The notes beneath the pieces were generated by a model, which saw only the letters and a program-made list of their open reading frames with translations, made no database searches and had not been told where the DNA came from. Below are positions 11,415-22,873 of a stretch of 64,000 nucleotides of DNA, piece after piece (position 1 is the first letter of the stretch; each line of letters starts with the position of its first letter). The DNA is from Notolepis coatsorum. Its lineage: Eukaryota > Chordata > Actinopteri > Aulopiformes > Paralepididae. Both the position numbers and the translations under genes were made by a program. The stretch lies in the NCBI GenBank assembly GCA_963971535.1, contig OZ020589.1, forward strand, positions 82,608,860 to 82,672,859, read 5' to 3'.

Positions 11415-13130
11415 TTTAACTTCACTTGAAGGAGAAAAGCAGCGGGAGGAAGAGGACGCAGTGGGAAAGAACAACCTGAAGGACCTATACCTAACTACCA
11501 AAAAGCTCACAGGCAAATTCAGACACACACAGGCACACATCAAAAACCCACAGGGCGTACTCCTCACAACCAAGGAAGAACAGTTGAACAGATGGACTGA
11601 ACACTTCAGAGATCTGGTCAACAGGCAGCCTCCTTAACTGGAAGCAGATATCCCACCAGCCCCAAATCTGGCTTTAAGAGGAGGAAAAGCAGAGGGACCA
11701 GACGGGATCCCAGCAGCTCTTAAGGCTGACATTGAAACCTCCACCAACATGCTCCACCACCGCATGCAAACCACCTCGGAGAAAGAAAATGTCCCATCTG
11801 ACTGGAAAGATGGCCACATCGTGAAAATCCCCAAGAAAGGAGACCTCAGAGAATGTAAAAATTACAGAGGAATAATGCTCCTTTCAACACCGGGGAAGGT
11901 GCTCAACCACATCCTGCTAGAAAGGCTCCAGGTGTGGTTAGATGAGAAACTGAGGGAAAACCAGGCTGGCTTCAGGAACAACCGATCCTGTGGAGACCAA
12001 ATCGCCACCCTTAGGATTATCATCAGTCCATTAAATGGAACTCTTCTGTCTATGTGAATTTCATAGATTTTGAGAAAGCCTTTGACAGCGTGGATAGGGA
12101 AATGCTGTGGAAACTGATGGCCCACTATGGGATCCCAGCAAAGATCATCAACATCATAAGGAACACCTACCAAGGGATGAGATGTCAAGTCCTCCATGAA
12201 GGATGTACTGTATATCAGAAGCTTTCGAGGTCCTGACTGGTGTGCAGCAGGGGTGCCTGCTCTCACCCTTTCTTTTCCTCCTCTGCATAGACTGGGTGAT
12301 GAAAGAAACAACCAGCAACAGAAAAACCGGCATACAATGGAGCTTGACAGAGCAGCTGGAAGATCTGGATTTCGCTGATGACCTGGCACTACTGGCTCAC
12401 ACACATCAACAGATGCAGGAAAAATCAGGAAAACTGGAAGAAACTGCTGCTCTGCTCGGGCTCAAAATAAACTCATCCAAAACCAAAATAACGCGTATCA
12501 ACAGCAAGAACAACACACCCATAACCAAAACCCATTAGAGGAGGTAAACAGCTTCACTTACCTTGGAAGCATCATTTCTGTGGAAGGGGGTACGGAAGAC
12601 GATGTCCAAGCCAGGATTGGAAAGGCAAGGACAACATTCAACATGCTAAACATTGGAAGTCAAGACCAAGCTACAAATCTTCATCTCAAACGTAAAGACC
12701 ACTCTACTATATGGCTCAGAATCCTGGAAAACCACCACCACTATACTCAATAAGCTACAGACCTTCACCAACCGGTGCCTCAGATGCCTCCAGGGAATAT
12801 ACTGGCCCAACACCATCTCTAACGCCAACCTGTGGGAACTCACCAAACAGGACACAATAGAAATTCAAATCCGGAGGAGGAAGTGGAAGTGGATAGGTCA
12901 CACACTCAGAAGAAGGAAATCAATCACAAAGCAGGCACTGACATGGAACCCACAGGGCACCCACAAACCCACAAAAACCACCTGGAGAAGAACCACAGAA
13001 CAGGAGATGAAGAAAGAAGGGCTGTCCTGGCAAGATCTGGAGCGGAGGGCACAAGACCGGAGAGGATGGAGGAGCTTCGTCGACAGCCTATGTTCCTTTG
13101 GGAATTTAAAGGCCTAATGTCAATGTCGAA
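11415..13130 (+). pseudogene. LINE reverse transcriptase remnant (endonuclease-RT type)
   Basis: Shifted frames together cover most of an ORF2. Pieces are ...LTTKEEQLNRWTEHF (11560s), KAEGPDGIPAALKADI (about 11688), WKDGHIVKIPKKGDL (11806 on), NYRGIMLLSTPGKVLN, QAGFRNNRSCGDQIATLRII and NFIDFEKAFDSVDREML (12057 on). GVQQGCLLSPFLFLL and DFADDLALLAHTHQQMQEK (catalytic A-D-D at about 12372) follow, then YLGSI and a C-terminal WIGHTLRRRKSITKQALTWNPQG segment. At least five frameshifts or stops make it dead. The pattern resembles the endonuclease-RT family common in fish and molluscs (I/Nimb- or RTE-like); the clade is not assigned. The 5' endonuclease is absent. Confidence 0.82.
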
Positions 13131-13566
13131 GGAGAAAAAGAAGGGTCTAGACTCTAGAGACTCTAGAGGCAACACAAGGATTTGGCAATCCTTTGGATTT
13201 AAACCCTGCAGCAACGAAAGCTTTACTGGAGCTCGACTGGAGAGGAGCTCAGAGGATCAATCCAGACCAGCAAAAGTATGTTTGAGTGATGATTTTTTTG
13301 TCCGAAAATTTACAGAAGGTATTACTGTTCGTTGGTTTCTTTTTTAATTAGAACCTAACATCAACTCCATCTGTCCAACAAACGGATACTAGTCATTGAA
13401 AATTAATTAAAAACAGACTAGACACAGCATCATTATGTAAAATGTCCAGTGTCAACGGTAATACATGGGGGAGTCATGGGGAATTTCACATCACCGCGGC
13501 AACCCTAGTACTGTCTCATTATTCTGGCAAATCCACACGCAGGCTGAATGCATTGATGGCATTTTT

Positions 13567-13597
<31 letters not shown>
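13131..13597. other. Intron sequence with a TA-rich tract, no gene seen
   Basis: It holds the possible 3' end of the preceding LINE (to about 13290) and a T/TA run at 13562-13597. No coding feature is supported. Confidence 0.45.
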
Positions 13598-13598
<1 letters not shown>

Positions 13599-13649
13599 TT
13601 TCTTTCTCAAATCGGATTTGGCAGGTTAATATAACGATTCAATGATATG

Positions 13650-13682
<33 letters not shown>

Positions 13683-13737
13683 AAACAAATCATTGAATCG
13701 TTATATTAACCTGCCAAATCCGATTTGAGAAAGAAAA
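13598..13737. repeat. Near-perfect 48-bp inverted repeat around a (TA)n tract
   Basis: The left arm (13598-13645) starts tttctttctcaaatcgg and ends gattcaatgat. The right arm (13689-13737) is its reverse complement with essentially no mismatch. A (TA)n run forms the loop. Such a structure can extrude as a cruciform or hairpin. I cannot assign it to a transposon family because no target duplication is visible. Confidence 0.85.
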
Positions 13738-13923
13738 TTCGGAGTCGGGTAGAGCCCTACTGCCATTGATCTTGAAAATGGGTGGAAATACTCCATGAAA
13801 CTTCCAAGTCACTAGGCAGTAATTATGAAAACCACTATGCCTTCACTTTCACAAATGTTACTGTATTACTCTACTACAAGCCACACAAATATCAACTGGG
13901 AGCACCCAGGAATTAATAACAAG

Positions 13924-15424
13924 CAGTGTTTCCTCTACTATTGCCTTGGCGGGCTAACGGGACCCCCTGAAAGAATTGTAATAAAAAAATTTTTTATAAA
14001 AAAATATATATAGGCCTATATATTTGTTTTTCTTCATACATTTTTTTTATTATTAAAGTTTGCTTTAATCACAGTAACGTTGGTGAGCTAGCTAAATTAT
14101 ACATAAATCGGTTTTCATATAAATCAATCTTCACTAAGACTTTAAAACGGTGGTGCGGCACGATCTACAGAGACGCAGAAAAAACTAACCAAATCCATTC
14201 CGAGACTGAGACTGACTAGCATCGCGCGTAACAAGTCTCAGTCTCTCTCTCAGTTTTTTTCTTGATTTCTTTTAAACTAATTATTATTTTGTATTATTTA
14301 ACTATTTACTTATTATTTTGTTATTGCACTGCACTGGTAGTTGAACTGCACTGAACAACTTAATTGAAAAAAAGAAACCTCATAACCTAACTGGCACTGA
14401 ACATTGAACTACACTGGCACTGTTTGCAGATGTGCTATTATTAAAGTTAGTTAAAAATATTTCTTGGTTAAATCCAAAGGAAAAAAAATATTAAATCAGA
14501 GAAATCCGAAAACGGGAAAATTAAAAACCGAGAAATCCGAAAACAGGAAAATTCATATCCGAAAACTGGAAAAGATAAAAACGGATTTAAATTCACTCTG
14601 AAAATCTGCTCCGCTCTGATAAACGGACTCTTTGGTCAGAGCGTCCAGTGTGCACTCAGAATTTCCTAACAACTTGAGTGCGCTCGCTCTGACACTGTAA
14701 ATAGTTATGAGTGTTGTATGTGCCTCCCTCAGTGTTTCCCATTAATTACCTAGACTGATACATTGCCAATAGGGATGTATCAGTAGTATTGGCAGTGGTA
14801 GTAGTCGTAATAGTAATCCAGTATATTTTTATATTTTCTAAAAAATAAACCAGTTCAACACAGGTAACCACTTTTGCTTCATTTCTTTGATGGCTCAAAT
14901 GTATGCTCTAGTCCAGTACTGTGGTTCTCAAACCTCTCCTCGAGGCACCCCAGCTGTTCCATGTATTTGTTAAATTCCACCACCAGCACACCTGATTCAA
15001 CTAATAAAGGGCTTGTTAAGTTGAATCAGGTGTGCTGGTGGTGGAATTTAACAAATACATGGAACGGCTAGGGTGCTCCGAGGAGAGGATTGGGAGTCGA
15101 TTTTGTCTTTTGAGCCAAAGTTCATCATAGATCTGGCCTCTTTATTTTGCTCTCAAAGTGCACTAGATTGATGCATTTAACTTTAAAATATACAACAACA
15201 AAAAGATTAGTAAAATTGTAAATAAGTTCATTTATGTGTTGTAATATTTATTTACCTAATTTATGTGCAATTGTTTCATTTCAGCTCAGTGTAGAGAAAT
15301 GCACCGATACTATCACTGACGACACTGTTGACACCACATATCCGTGACACGCGTGCCCCGCGGCAACACTAGTAGTTTTGGGGGGCCTACCACCCCCCTG
15401 AAATAAATCCTAGGGGAAACACTG
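13924..15424. mobile_element. Probable hAT non-autonomous element
   Basis: The left end CAGTGTTTCCTCTAC and the right end (reverse complement) CAGTGTTTCCCCTAG are hAT-like termini. Adjacent internal sequence at both ends has similar 'ccccctgaaa' blocks. The flanks share ACAAG (left taacaag, right acaagcac), a partial match to the expected 8-bp duplication. An internal 'cagtgtttcccattaattac' near 14731 could be a second hAT end, so two elements may overlap. No transposase is seen. Confidence 0.5.
14922..15098. mobile_element. Palindromic MITE
   Basis: The two halves are inverted copies. Left: ggttctcaaacctctcctcg ... ccatgtatttgttaaattcc ... cacctgattcaac. The mirrored sequence runs from 15019 to 15098, around a short 'taataaagggcttgtta' centre. 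I recognise this as a common fish palindromic element with hAT-like ends. It is nested within the putative hAT element. Confidence 0.7.
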
Positions 15425-17931
15425 ACAAGCACACCCAACTGAAAGTTCAACATGCAGAGCTTGTATAGATGGTTAGTGCAAGTAAAACAGTGCCATGATA
15501 TTCACAAGCAACTTTCCAGCAACTTTTAAGTCTCATGGAGTATTTTCAACATCAATGAATGAATGCCATTTAGTAAGGTAAGCGGATGTCAGCTAAAAGT
15601 AAAATACACATTGTAAACATACAAAACACAAAATTAGTTAAAGATGGCAATGGCGAGAAGTCAAAATTAGACTGGTAATGATATGATATTGCAACAATAT
15701 TGTATATTGCTATATCATATTACTGCATATCATGGTATTTCCATAGTTTTACCACTATGCGAGTGCCTGTTGCCAGCTGCTGGTCGGCTTGTTTCCAGTC
15801 TGTGTAGCTGTAATGACAGCTCTCAGCAGCGTAGCTTCATAAACAACACTCACCAATGGAGGCTATTCTGGCTACCGGGTGCTCCTATAAAGTTATTCTA
15901 TCTCGTGAAGAACTTCAGCTATGTAGCTAGTGTTAGCTTCCTTGTCTCTCCGTGGACTTGGCGAGGGTGTTGAAGCAAAATGCTTGCGCCCCAGAGTAAA
16001 ATGAACACGCTGTTTGTTTGCCAAAGGTTTCAACATAGTGGTGCTGTATCTAAGAACTTTAAATATACGTTTTTTTTTCTTCTTTTTTTTTATCGTGCAC
16101 GGTTGTTGGGAGCCTTTTCACTAAGCTGCCCTCTTGGTTTCGTCACCAATGATCGCCACAAGAGGAGGTCTTTGGCCTATACAAAGTTGTTTTGGGTGCA
16201 ATTGGGTTTGTCAACCAGCTTTCTGTTTGCTTGTAAGGGTCAGAGTCAGGGTCTACTACACCTGTCTAATTTTGTTTAAACGTATGCAGATCTAAATGGC
16301 AGCTTTGGCAGAAAGGAATTGAGGTATCCTAAGCTAGATCTGATAATCAAATGTGTCAAACACTATATTTGAATTCTTTTAATTTTAAGTATTTTTGGGA
16401 GAGGAATATGTGAGCCCTGTCTGGCTGTGTGAGCTCTGCTTATAAACATGCTGCATACTGTAGTCTTCTTGCCGTAATGCCCTAAGCTGGAGCTAAGCTA
16501 TTGAGAGGGTCTCCATATTTTGACATGCTTTTATGCCTTGTAAACCGTCATTTCAGTTGCTGTGTGCTCCGTGTGCGCCTCTGCCTCCCCATGTTTGTTG
16601 TCATTCTGCATTGTTTTTTTTGTAATTGATCACTCCGTGCTCTTAAATTATGCTCAGCTGATTTAGAAATCAACAAAACTAAAGATAATACAGCACATAC
16701 AGGTATTAGGAGGAGCTAGCCAAGATGAGGAATACATTCAGCCTAGGGATGGGCATGAGTAATGTTGTCCCAGATCAAGTACTTGCATGAATTGTTTAGG
16801 GGAATCTATTTTTAGAACGCCTCATAAAGAGCATGGCAGCAGCAATAACAAGATATTGCACGGAGTCACACACAGTACACGCTACTGATTTTATTATGTC
16901 TCACTCCACAGACATAACAATGCACAGCAATATACTCAATGCTTATTGTCAGTCACCATTTGTAATAATTACATTACCTCCACTCTGTCTACAGCAGGTC
17001 TCTCCGTTCATGGAACGGCATGTCCATATCAATGGTCTATGAACGTTATGTTAAGTGGACGACAAGTTTTTTTGCACAATTTGGAAATGCACAAACATGA
17101 ACCACTGTTTTGTCTTTTAGATCACGCTAAGCTAGCTGTTCCAACGCAACAACTTCACTACACAGCTTCCAGTGTTGTCTTCCTACAACAACACATGCCT
17201 TGCAGGATTTCAGAGCGATATTTCTGTTTCAGTGGCAAAAATAATCACAGATTTGATGGACGTATTTGTAGGGCTGAGCTCAAACGATCCTGTAACACAG
17301 ACCTTTAGCTTGCTAACGTTAAGATAGCAGGAGCCGTCGGCCAACAAAGATGTTGTTTCAACAAAAGTATTCACAAAATGGTTTATCATCCAAACGTTAT
17401 TGAAGCCTCCCGTGACCAGTACGTAGTCAGTACTCTTAATAATCGCAGCAATGTGCGCATATTCGTTTCGTTATATGCGGAAATGTGTGCTAAGACTCGA
17501 CAGTACTGAACCAGAAAAAGTATTTAGGAGCAATTTTTTTGCATGATTAAAAACGATGGTACAAACGTCCATTCGAAAAACCCTGGCAAATGTTCGAATC
17601 CCAAAAACAGGCTTGGGGACAGCTCTACGTATTTGGTGGTAACCAAATAAAAAAATTTAAAGAAAGTTGAGCATCCTCAAAAGCCAACCGTGGACATGGA
17701 CTTGTCAATAGTTGTAGAACTAAGTATATATGTGGAAACATCTGTTTTTATAGCCTAATATGTGTATTCCTTGCATCAGAGTATGGAGTGTGTTTCATAT
17801 CCTATGTATCCCTTAAATCAGAATATGGAGTGTGTTTTATACAGCCTAATACATGTATTCCTTGTACCAGAGCTTGGAGTGTGTGGCTCCCCTCCTTATT
17901 TCATGTGAGCAAACCTTCTACTTTAACTTAC
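15425..17931. other. Intron sequence, no gene supported
   Basis: About 2.5 kb between the LINE/hAT cluster and the 45-bp exon. Open frames at 15683-16279 and 16946-17308 have no recognisable domain or splice context. Two imperfect copies of a block ending 'gagt(a)tggagtgtgtttcat' lie at about 17755-17840. Confidence 0.45.
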
Positions 17932-17976
17932 CTCAATGTCGTCCATTGAAGGAGCGTACAACAAAGCATCAGATTG
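17932..17976 (-). CDS. il15: Interleukin-15-family cytokine, 45-bp exon
   Basis: On the minus strand, acceptor ttccattgtttcag leads into exactly 15 codons encoding QSDALLYAPSMDDIE, followed by donor gtaagt. The peptide aligns with the loop after helix A of IL-15 (DA-LY pattern). It joins in phase 0 on both sides: KIKDTIE upstream and ANCKIK downstream. The exon is too short to have been called by open-frame length. The in-frame fit at both ends and strong splice signals are the support. Confidence 0.75.
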
Positions 17977-18211
17977 CTGAAACAATGGAAAGGCAAGATA
18001 TAAGGATTAGACATGTGTTTTTTCCGATCAGGTTCCTACTCAGAAATAAAACATCTCTCCCTTTCATCAGTTAGAATGGGAAGCAGTAGTGGGGGAAAAC
18101 TCTCATATAAAATATTTTAAAAGACAATAGTAATTGGATAAACAGATTTTGCATTAGTGTTCAGTGATGAGCATAACTAAGGACATGGCTATATTTCATA
18201 CTCAGTCTCAC

Positions 18212-18293
18212 CTCAATAGTATCTTTAATTTTCGTCAAGCATTGTTGTACTTCTGAAGTAGCACTTCCAGCACATGTAGATGTCCCCAGGAAG
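18212..18293 (-). CDS. il15: Interleukin-15-family cytokine, helix A exon
   Basis: The donor (ATTGAG|gtgaga) is strong. The acceptor is placed at ...cttttaaag|CTTCC and is weaker (A at -3), so the 5' boundary is less certain. The exon holds one base of a split codon plus 27 codons ending EVQQCLTKIKDTIE, an amphipathic helix like IL-15 helix A. Extra cysteines (STCAG, QQC) lie upstream of the helix. The preceding exon(s) with start codon and signal peptide should lie at higher coordinates but I could not find them among the repeats. Confidence 0.65.
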
Positions 18294-18394
18294 CTTTAAA
18301 AGAAGGATGAACAGTATAATCCATGTCAGTGAGCGTCAGAAGTAATTGAACAGCATCCCTGTTTTATGCTGTGTTATGAGGGGCGGATTAGGCC

Positions 18395-18622
18395 AATACT
18401 ATTGAGACGCTCTCAGACTCACTACTGAAATGCTCTCACATATACTACTGAAACGCTCTTACATTCACTATTGAAACACTCTCGCTCTCACGTATACTAC
18501 TGAAACGCTCTTACATTCACTACTGAAACGCTCTTACATTCACTATTGAAACACTCACACTCACCACTGAAATGCTTTCACGTATACTACTGAAACGCTC
18601 TTACATTCACTATTGAAAGGTT
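18395..18622. repeat. Minisatellite, left half of an inverted pair
   Basis: It consists of irregular units of the type 'actactgaaacgctcttac' / 'cactattgaaacactctcac'. The same units occur inverted at 20452-20515 on the other side of the solo LTR. The two were adjacent before the LTR element inserted. Confidence 0.8.
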
Positions 18623-18635
18623 TCAAATGTGTATG

Positions 18636-20441
18636 TGTCACGGGTGGGGGTATGTGTGTGTCTGTATGGGGCTGTGGATGTACCTGCGGGATCCCAAGAG
18701 GAGGACATGCCCCGGGATGGTCTAGAGGAGGACCTAAATGCTTACCTGGCTGGTGTAACAGGCAAGTGTATATCTACCTATGATGTGTATTCGAATCGGC
18801 GTCACTGTACTGCACCATGCTGTCCCTTCTTTCTTGTCTAGACGGAGTCCAAGAAGTCCCGGTGGGAGAGTGGGGAGCCGTCCTAGGAGGATGGTGCTTT
18901 TGTGCAGAGGACAGCGACAGCAGGCGAGTGCAGGACCACCAGGGGGGGGTAGCCTAATTACCGTCATGCAGTCTACACATGTGTTCCCTCTTTCTTACGC
19001 AGCTGGGGGTATCGTTGGAGGGAGCAAGAGGTGGATTGACTGGCTGACGTGGAGGGGCGGTGCCCGGAAGTGCGGGCGCTGTTGAAAGGTGGATCAATGG
19101 TGGACAGTAGTGGAACGGGAGTCGAGAGGACGACACCAGAGGACGCGGAGCTGCCGGAGTACAGGGACACGCAACTCTTTGCCTTGTGCTCTTCTCCAGT
19201 GGAACATTTTCTTGTTGCAGACGACGGCGTTCACCCTGCTGGGGAACGGGTGGAGCCTCAGACAGGAGAGACATTGTCGCAACACTGCACGCCGTGAGTA
19301 CATGGATACAAGATATCAGAATACGCGCATGACAAGCGAACTGTTTCTCGAGCGGTCAGTGGAGGAATAGAAGAACAATGACTGCATTGGAATTGTGAAT
19401 GATGTTAACGGTGTGGAGCTATGGATTATCAGAACGGCATGCAGTAAGCCAGTAAACTGTAGAAGATTGGAGCACAGTATTTTGGACGCTCCACCCTCTG
19501 TGAACCGCCTCTCTTTTTTATCGTGTGGAGAATATATATAATTGTGCATTGTGACTAACCCGCGAACGGGGGACTTTGCTGTTACTGACTTTGTTCTCCA
19601 TTTCAGGCGGGAGGACATTATTATATGCCCTCGCTTGGGGTACACTAAACACCCCATTACGGACAAAACGGTTTTAGCCCGAAGGCGTGAGGGGCTGCTG
19701 GAGCGGAAGGGGGAGGCGTCCTTCCGGCCCTCACCTTTGGGCCCCGGTCATCTTTAACCTTTTTGTATTGTTTGTAACTCAGCGCTTCCACTGCCCCAAA
19801 CCTAGGTTAGGATATGAGAGGAGTATTCTAGGCCTGGTCACAACCCCTAGCGGTGAGCAGCACCCACTATCCTATCCCAGCCCCCTTAATTTACCGTGTG
19901 ACACTCAGTGTGTATTGACATAACATGTGTTCTCTATAATCATTTGCCGTGACTCCCCGAGAGATGGTGTGATATATCTATTTTATGCTATTTGCAGTGA
20001 ACTGTGTTTTAAGGTGTAGTGTGATTCTAGACTAGTTGGGTGATAGTCATCGACCCGTGTGCAGTGTGAGCACTCTTATCCACGTGTGTAGTGCCTTAGG
20101 GGCGGGGATAGGTAGCGTGGGTAGGAGTAACAGCCTGGGGTGGGCCGTCAGGGCATTGAGTGCTTCCTCCTTTTTAACTACCCTAGGCCTAGGAGGCGTG
20201 GGTCTTTTAGCAACATGTTAGCTAGTAATTATTTATGTAAAGTATAAACCTTATGTGTTAGATATCTATTTCTCCTATAATAAAATCTTTTCTATTGGTT
20301 TCTCAAAGCATTCTCCCGTGTCTGTTTGTGGTCTTGGGGAAATTCGTTGTGGTAGGTCGGCTGAGCCCTTTGGGAAGTGTATCCGTGCACTTGCACACTT
20401 TAACCTTAGACCTGGATACTTCCCGTGGGGGTCTGGTGACA
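18636..20441. mobile_element. Solo LTR (about 1.8 kb) with 4-bp target duplication
   Basis: The segment starts TGTCACGGGTGGGGGTATG and ends GGGGGTCTGGTGACA, giving inverted TGTCAC/GTGACA termini. It is directly flanked by TATG on both sides (18632-18635 and 20442-20445). A TATA-like 'gaatatatataattg' (about 19529) and an AATAAA-type signal (about 20278) are present, and no coding domain. A 4- to 5-bp duplication with TG...CA ends fits an LTR left by recombination, probably Ty3/gypsy. The family is not identified. Its orientation is probably plus, from the order TATA then AATAAA. Confidence 0.65.
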
Positions 20442-20451
20442 TATGTATGTA

Positions 20452-20520
20452 ATGAGTGTTTCAGTAGTATACGTGAGAGCATTTCAGTAGAGTGTGAGAG
20501 CGTTTCAATAGTTACCCCGT
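20452..20520. repeat. Minisatellite, right half of the inverted pair
   Basis: Units 'gtttcagtagtatacgtgagagc / atttcagtagagtgtgagag' are the reverse complement of the 18395-18622 units. Confidence 0.8.
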
Positions 20521-20599
20521 TACAGAAGTTACCGCTCAACGTCACCAGTTAGACAGGAAGGCGGAAGTCTGTGCGTTTATTTTTTTGGTGGGCTCCCAT

Positions 20600-20695
20600 G
20601 GGCACGCACATATCGGCGCGAAAATATTCATGGGGTAGATCTCGTCGGTTCTACAACTTCCCAATGCCCTTCCATCAGCGAAAATTTCTGAAAAA
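20600..20695 (+). repeat. Dispersed repeat shared with 31385-31455 (inverted)
   Basis: The block 'ggggtagatctcgtcggttc ... ccatcagcgaaaa' appears in reverse complement near 31455-31395 with few differences. It is short (about 65 bp matched) and unclassified. Confidence 0.65.
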
Positions 20696-20911
20696 AAGTT
20701 TTGCGCGACATGGAAAGAGGGGGGGGGGGGGGTGTTACATTGCTTTCTGGGTAAAGTAGTCATTAAGGAATGGCTGAGAAATTGCTTTGGTATTTTGGAA
20801 ACCCTGTTGCTCAGGAATGAGTAGTGTGGTATCAGTATGATTCATAAGACATAGATTGAAAAGTATCCACCCAATTTGTACAAGTGATGGCTTATTTTGA
20901 AGGTAAGAATG

Positions 20912-21140
20912 TAGGGCTGGGCGATATCACGATAATTATCACGATATATTTTAATAATTGATATTAAAAAAAAATTAAAAAAAAAAATATTTTTTTTGTG
21001 TGACCTGCAAGAGGGCAGTTTTAAAACCAGAGACAGTGGACAGACTTGTCTTTCTTGCCTGCAACTTAAAGTAATGGCTTTGCTTGTCCAAATGACAATA
21101 CTGACCAAATTGAGATTTATTTTTCTCTTGTCCATTTATT
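20912..21140. mobile_element. Partial hAT-type MITE
   Basis: It begins with TAGGGCTGGGCGATATCACG, a terminal sequence common among vertebrate hAT-type MITEs. A run of 'cgataattatcacgatat' and A/T tracts follows. The opposite terminus was not found, so the right limit is approximate. Confidence 0.5.
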
Positions 21141-21273
21141 TTGTTTGCTTTCTAATTTAAAATACAGTTTGAAACCGTCTCCAGTCTCCAGTCACGAGTC
21201 ACGGTGCACATGTGCGGTGGTTTGTCCACCAAAAAAGCGCCAAAAGATAGAAAAGAAGCTAGCAGAGCCAGAA

Positions 21274-21561
21274 CGTTAGGTTATGACAATAACCAAGTTC
21301 TGTTAGTATAGCGACGCTCGGCATCGCTCTCTGCACTATCTCGCATATGTGCATGCGCACTGAATAAAGACCACAAATGTACCTTTAATCCCAATATTCG
21401 TCTGACCACACCCCTATCAGCTTACCCATATAAGCAGGGGTGGGGCCACCCACTCCCCTCCTTCCCAAGCTTTCGCCACAAGGCGAGGTCAAAGGCTGCA
21501 GCGGCGTCGGATGCCGAGCGTCGCTATACTAACAGAACTTGGTTATAGTCATAACCTAACG
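21274..21561. repeat. Terminal palindrome of the 5.4-kb repeat
   Basis: The left arm, cgttaggttatgacaataac through gacgctcggcatcg (21274-21326), is mirrored at 21507-21561. The loop carries a TATA-like 'cccatataagcagggg' motif. Copy 2 has the same architecture at 55239-55519 with different bases in both arms that still pair (gtggtgacgctcgg / ccgagcgtcaccac). Confidence 0.75.
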
Positions 21562-22754
21562 TTCTGTTTCGTATTCGCTCTCGCTCGGCATCGCTCTCTG
21601 CACAAGGGAGGCCGAGCGAGAGCCAACGGCCGACAAATACACCCCGCTGACAGCCCCCACAACCATCAGAACAGGGAGGGCCGAGCCCCCCCGACCCACC
21701 CTAATGGAGGGCACCCCCCCTATTAGGGGCTTCACGGGAGGGCGACGGACCCGGCCGTGCGAAGAGGCACTCAAGCAACTCAACGCACAGGGTGAGCAGA
21801 CCGTGGCTTGACCCCACGACTACACACACGCACAACCCGCATGCCACCCGGGAACGAACGGAGGAACAACCTCGTTACTGCCCCCAGAATCACGGGGTCA
21901 AGGGCAAACCCAACCCCGTGGCAAGGCCGTAGCAGCGGAGCGCGAAGGAAGACCCAGACCCACCAAAAGGACTGGACTCCCTGGAATGGGGGCCCGGAGA
22001 AGTCCATGATGCCAGCATCAAGACCCCACCAGGTGGGCACGTAGTGCCCCGCCCCCCACATCGCCAGCGTATTCGGACAAAGGCCCCTCAGCCGAGCGGG
22101 CCCCGTCCCCCCAATAGTACACCTCCTGGCACACTGACCCTGCAACAGGCAGTCAGCATGGCCGTAAGCACACAAAAAAAAAGGTTAACCAACGGAAGCA
22201 GGCAGCGCACCGGGGAAAAATCAGGCAACAGGCTATTAACCCTAGCCTGGAGACTGCGGACGAGACAGGCGCCAGAGGGGACAGCTGAACACAGCCGCCC
22301 CGGCGGAAGGAGCGTAAGCTGGCGGTGTTGCATGACCAAGCCTCCATTTAAAAACCCCCACCCAGAGGGGTCGAGGCAGAGAAGGCTGACACGATTGGCA
22401 GACGTCATGAACGTGCAGGGGCACCCTCAACGGTGAACCCGGGAGTTGACACTGCTCCAACACACCAGGGAATCAACCACCTTGGTGTTACCCAATGCGG
22501 TGGTTGTTCCTATAACCCCTCAAGAAAAAACTCCAAAACACACCTGCGGGTATACACCGGCTATACCGCAGTACAAGTGTTTCAGTTTCCAAAAAAGGGT
22601 TAACCCAGGCCTACAGGTCGACGAAACATTACTTCTGACCGGGCCTGGCGGTACGGGAAGCACAGGGTCACCAGAGGAGGTCAAAAACCACCCCCACAGG
22701 CCCCTCTTCGCCATGCGTGAGAGAGGAGCGAAAAAGAATGGAGAACCAGCCCCT

Positions 22755-22873
22755 AAGCACACCGTACTTGGTATTCCCAGGCGGTCTCCCAACCAAGTAC
22801 TAACCAGGACCAACCTGTGTAGCGGCCGAGATCCGACGAGATCGAGCGTGTACAGAATGGCATGGCCGTAAGC
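22755..22873 (-). pseudogene. 5S rRNA-like segment, copy 1
   Basis: On the minus strand 119 bases start GCTTACGGCCATGCCA and contain CTCGATCTCGTCGGATCTCGG. TCCTGGTTAGTACTTGG and TTGGGAGACCGCCTGGGAAT then run to GGTGTGCTT. This matches vertebrate 5S rRNA end to end (about 120 nt), including much of the internal promoter C box. Differences cluster around the A box/loop region (GGCCGCTACACAGG instead of the usual GGAAGCTAAGCAGGG). It is embedded inside a repeated element, so I treat it as 5S-derived and not as a normal 5S gene. Confidence 0.8.

Noticed and set aside
15683..16279. Two adjacent open frames as a host gene
   Set aside because: No recognisable domain, no splice context matching a neighbour, and low-complexity hydrophobic content.
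18780..19757. Several overlapping open frames on both strands
   Set aside because: They fall wholly inside the solo LTR and contain no domain.
22755..22873. Functional 5S rRNA gene
   Set aside because: It has altered internal promoter bases and lost helix pairing, and it is embedded in a repeat that occurs at least twice.
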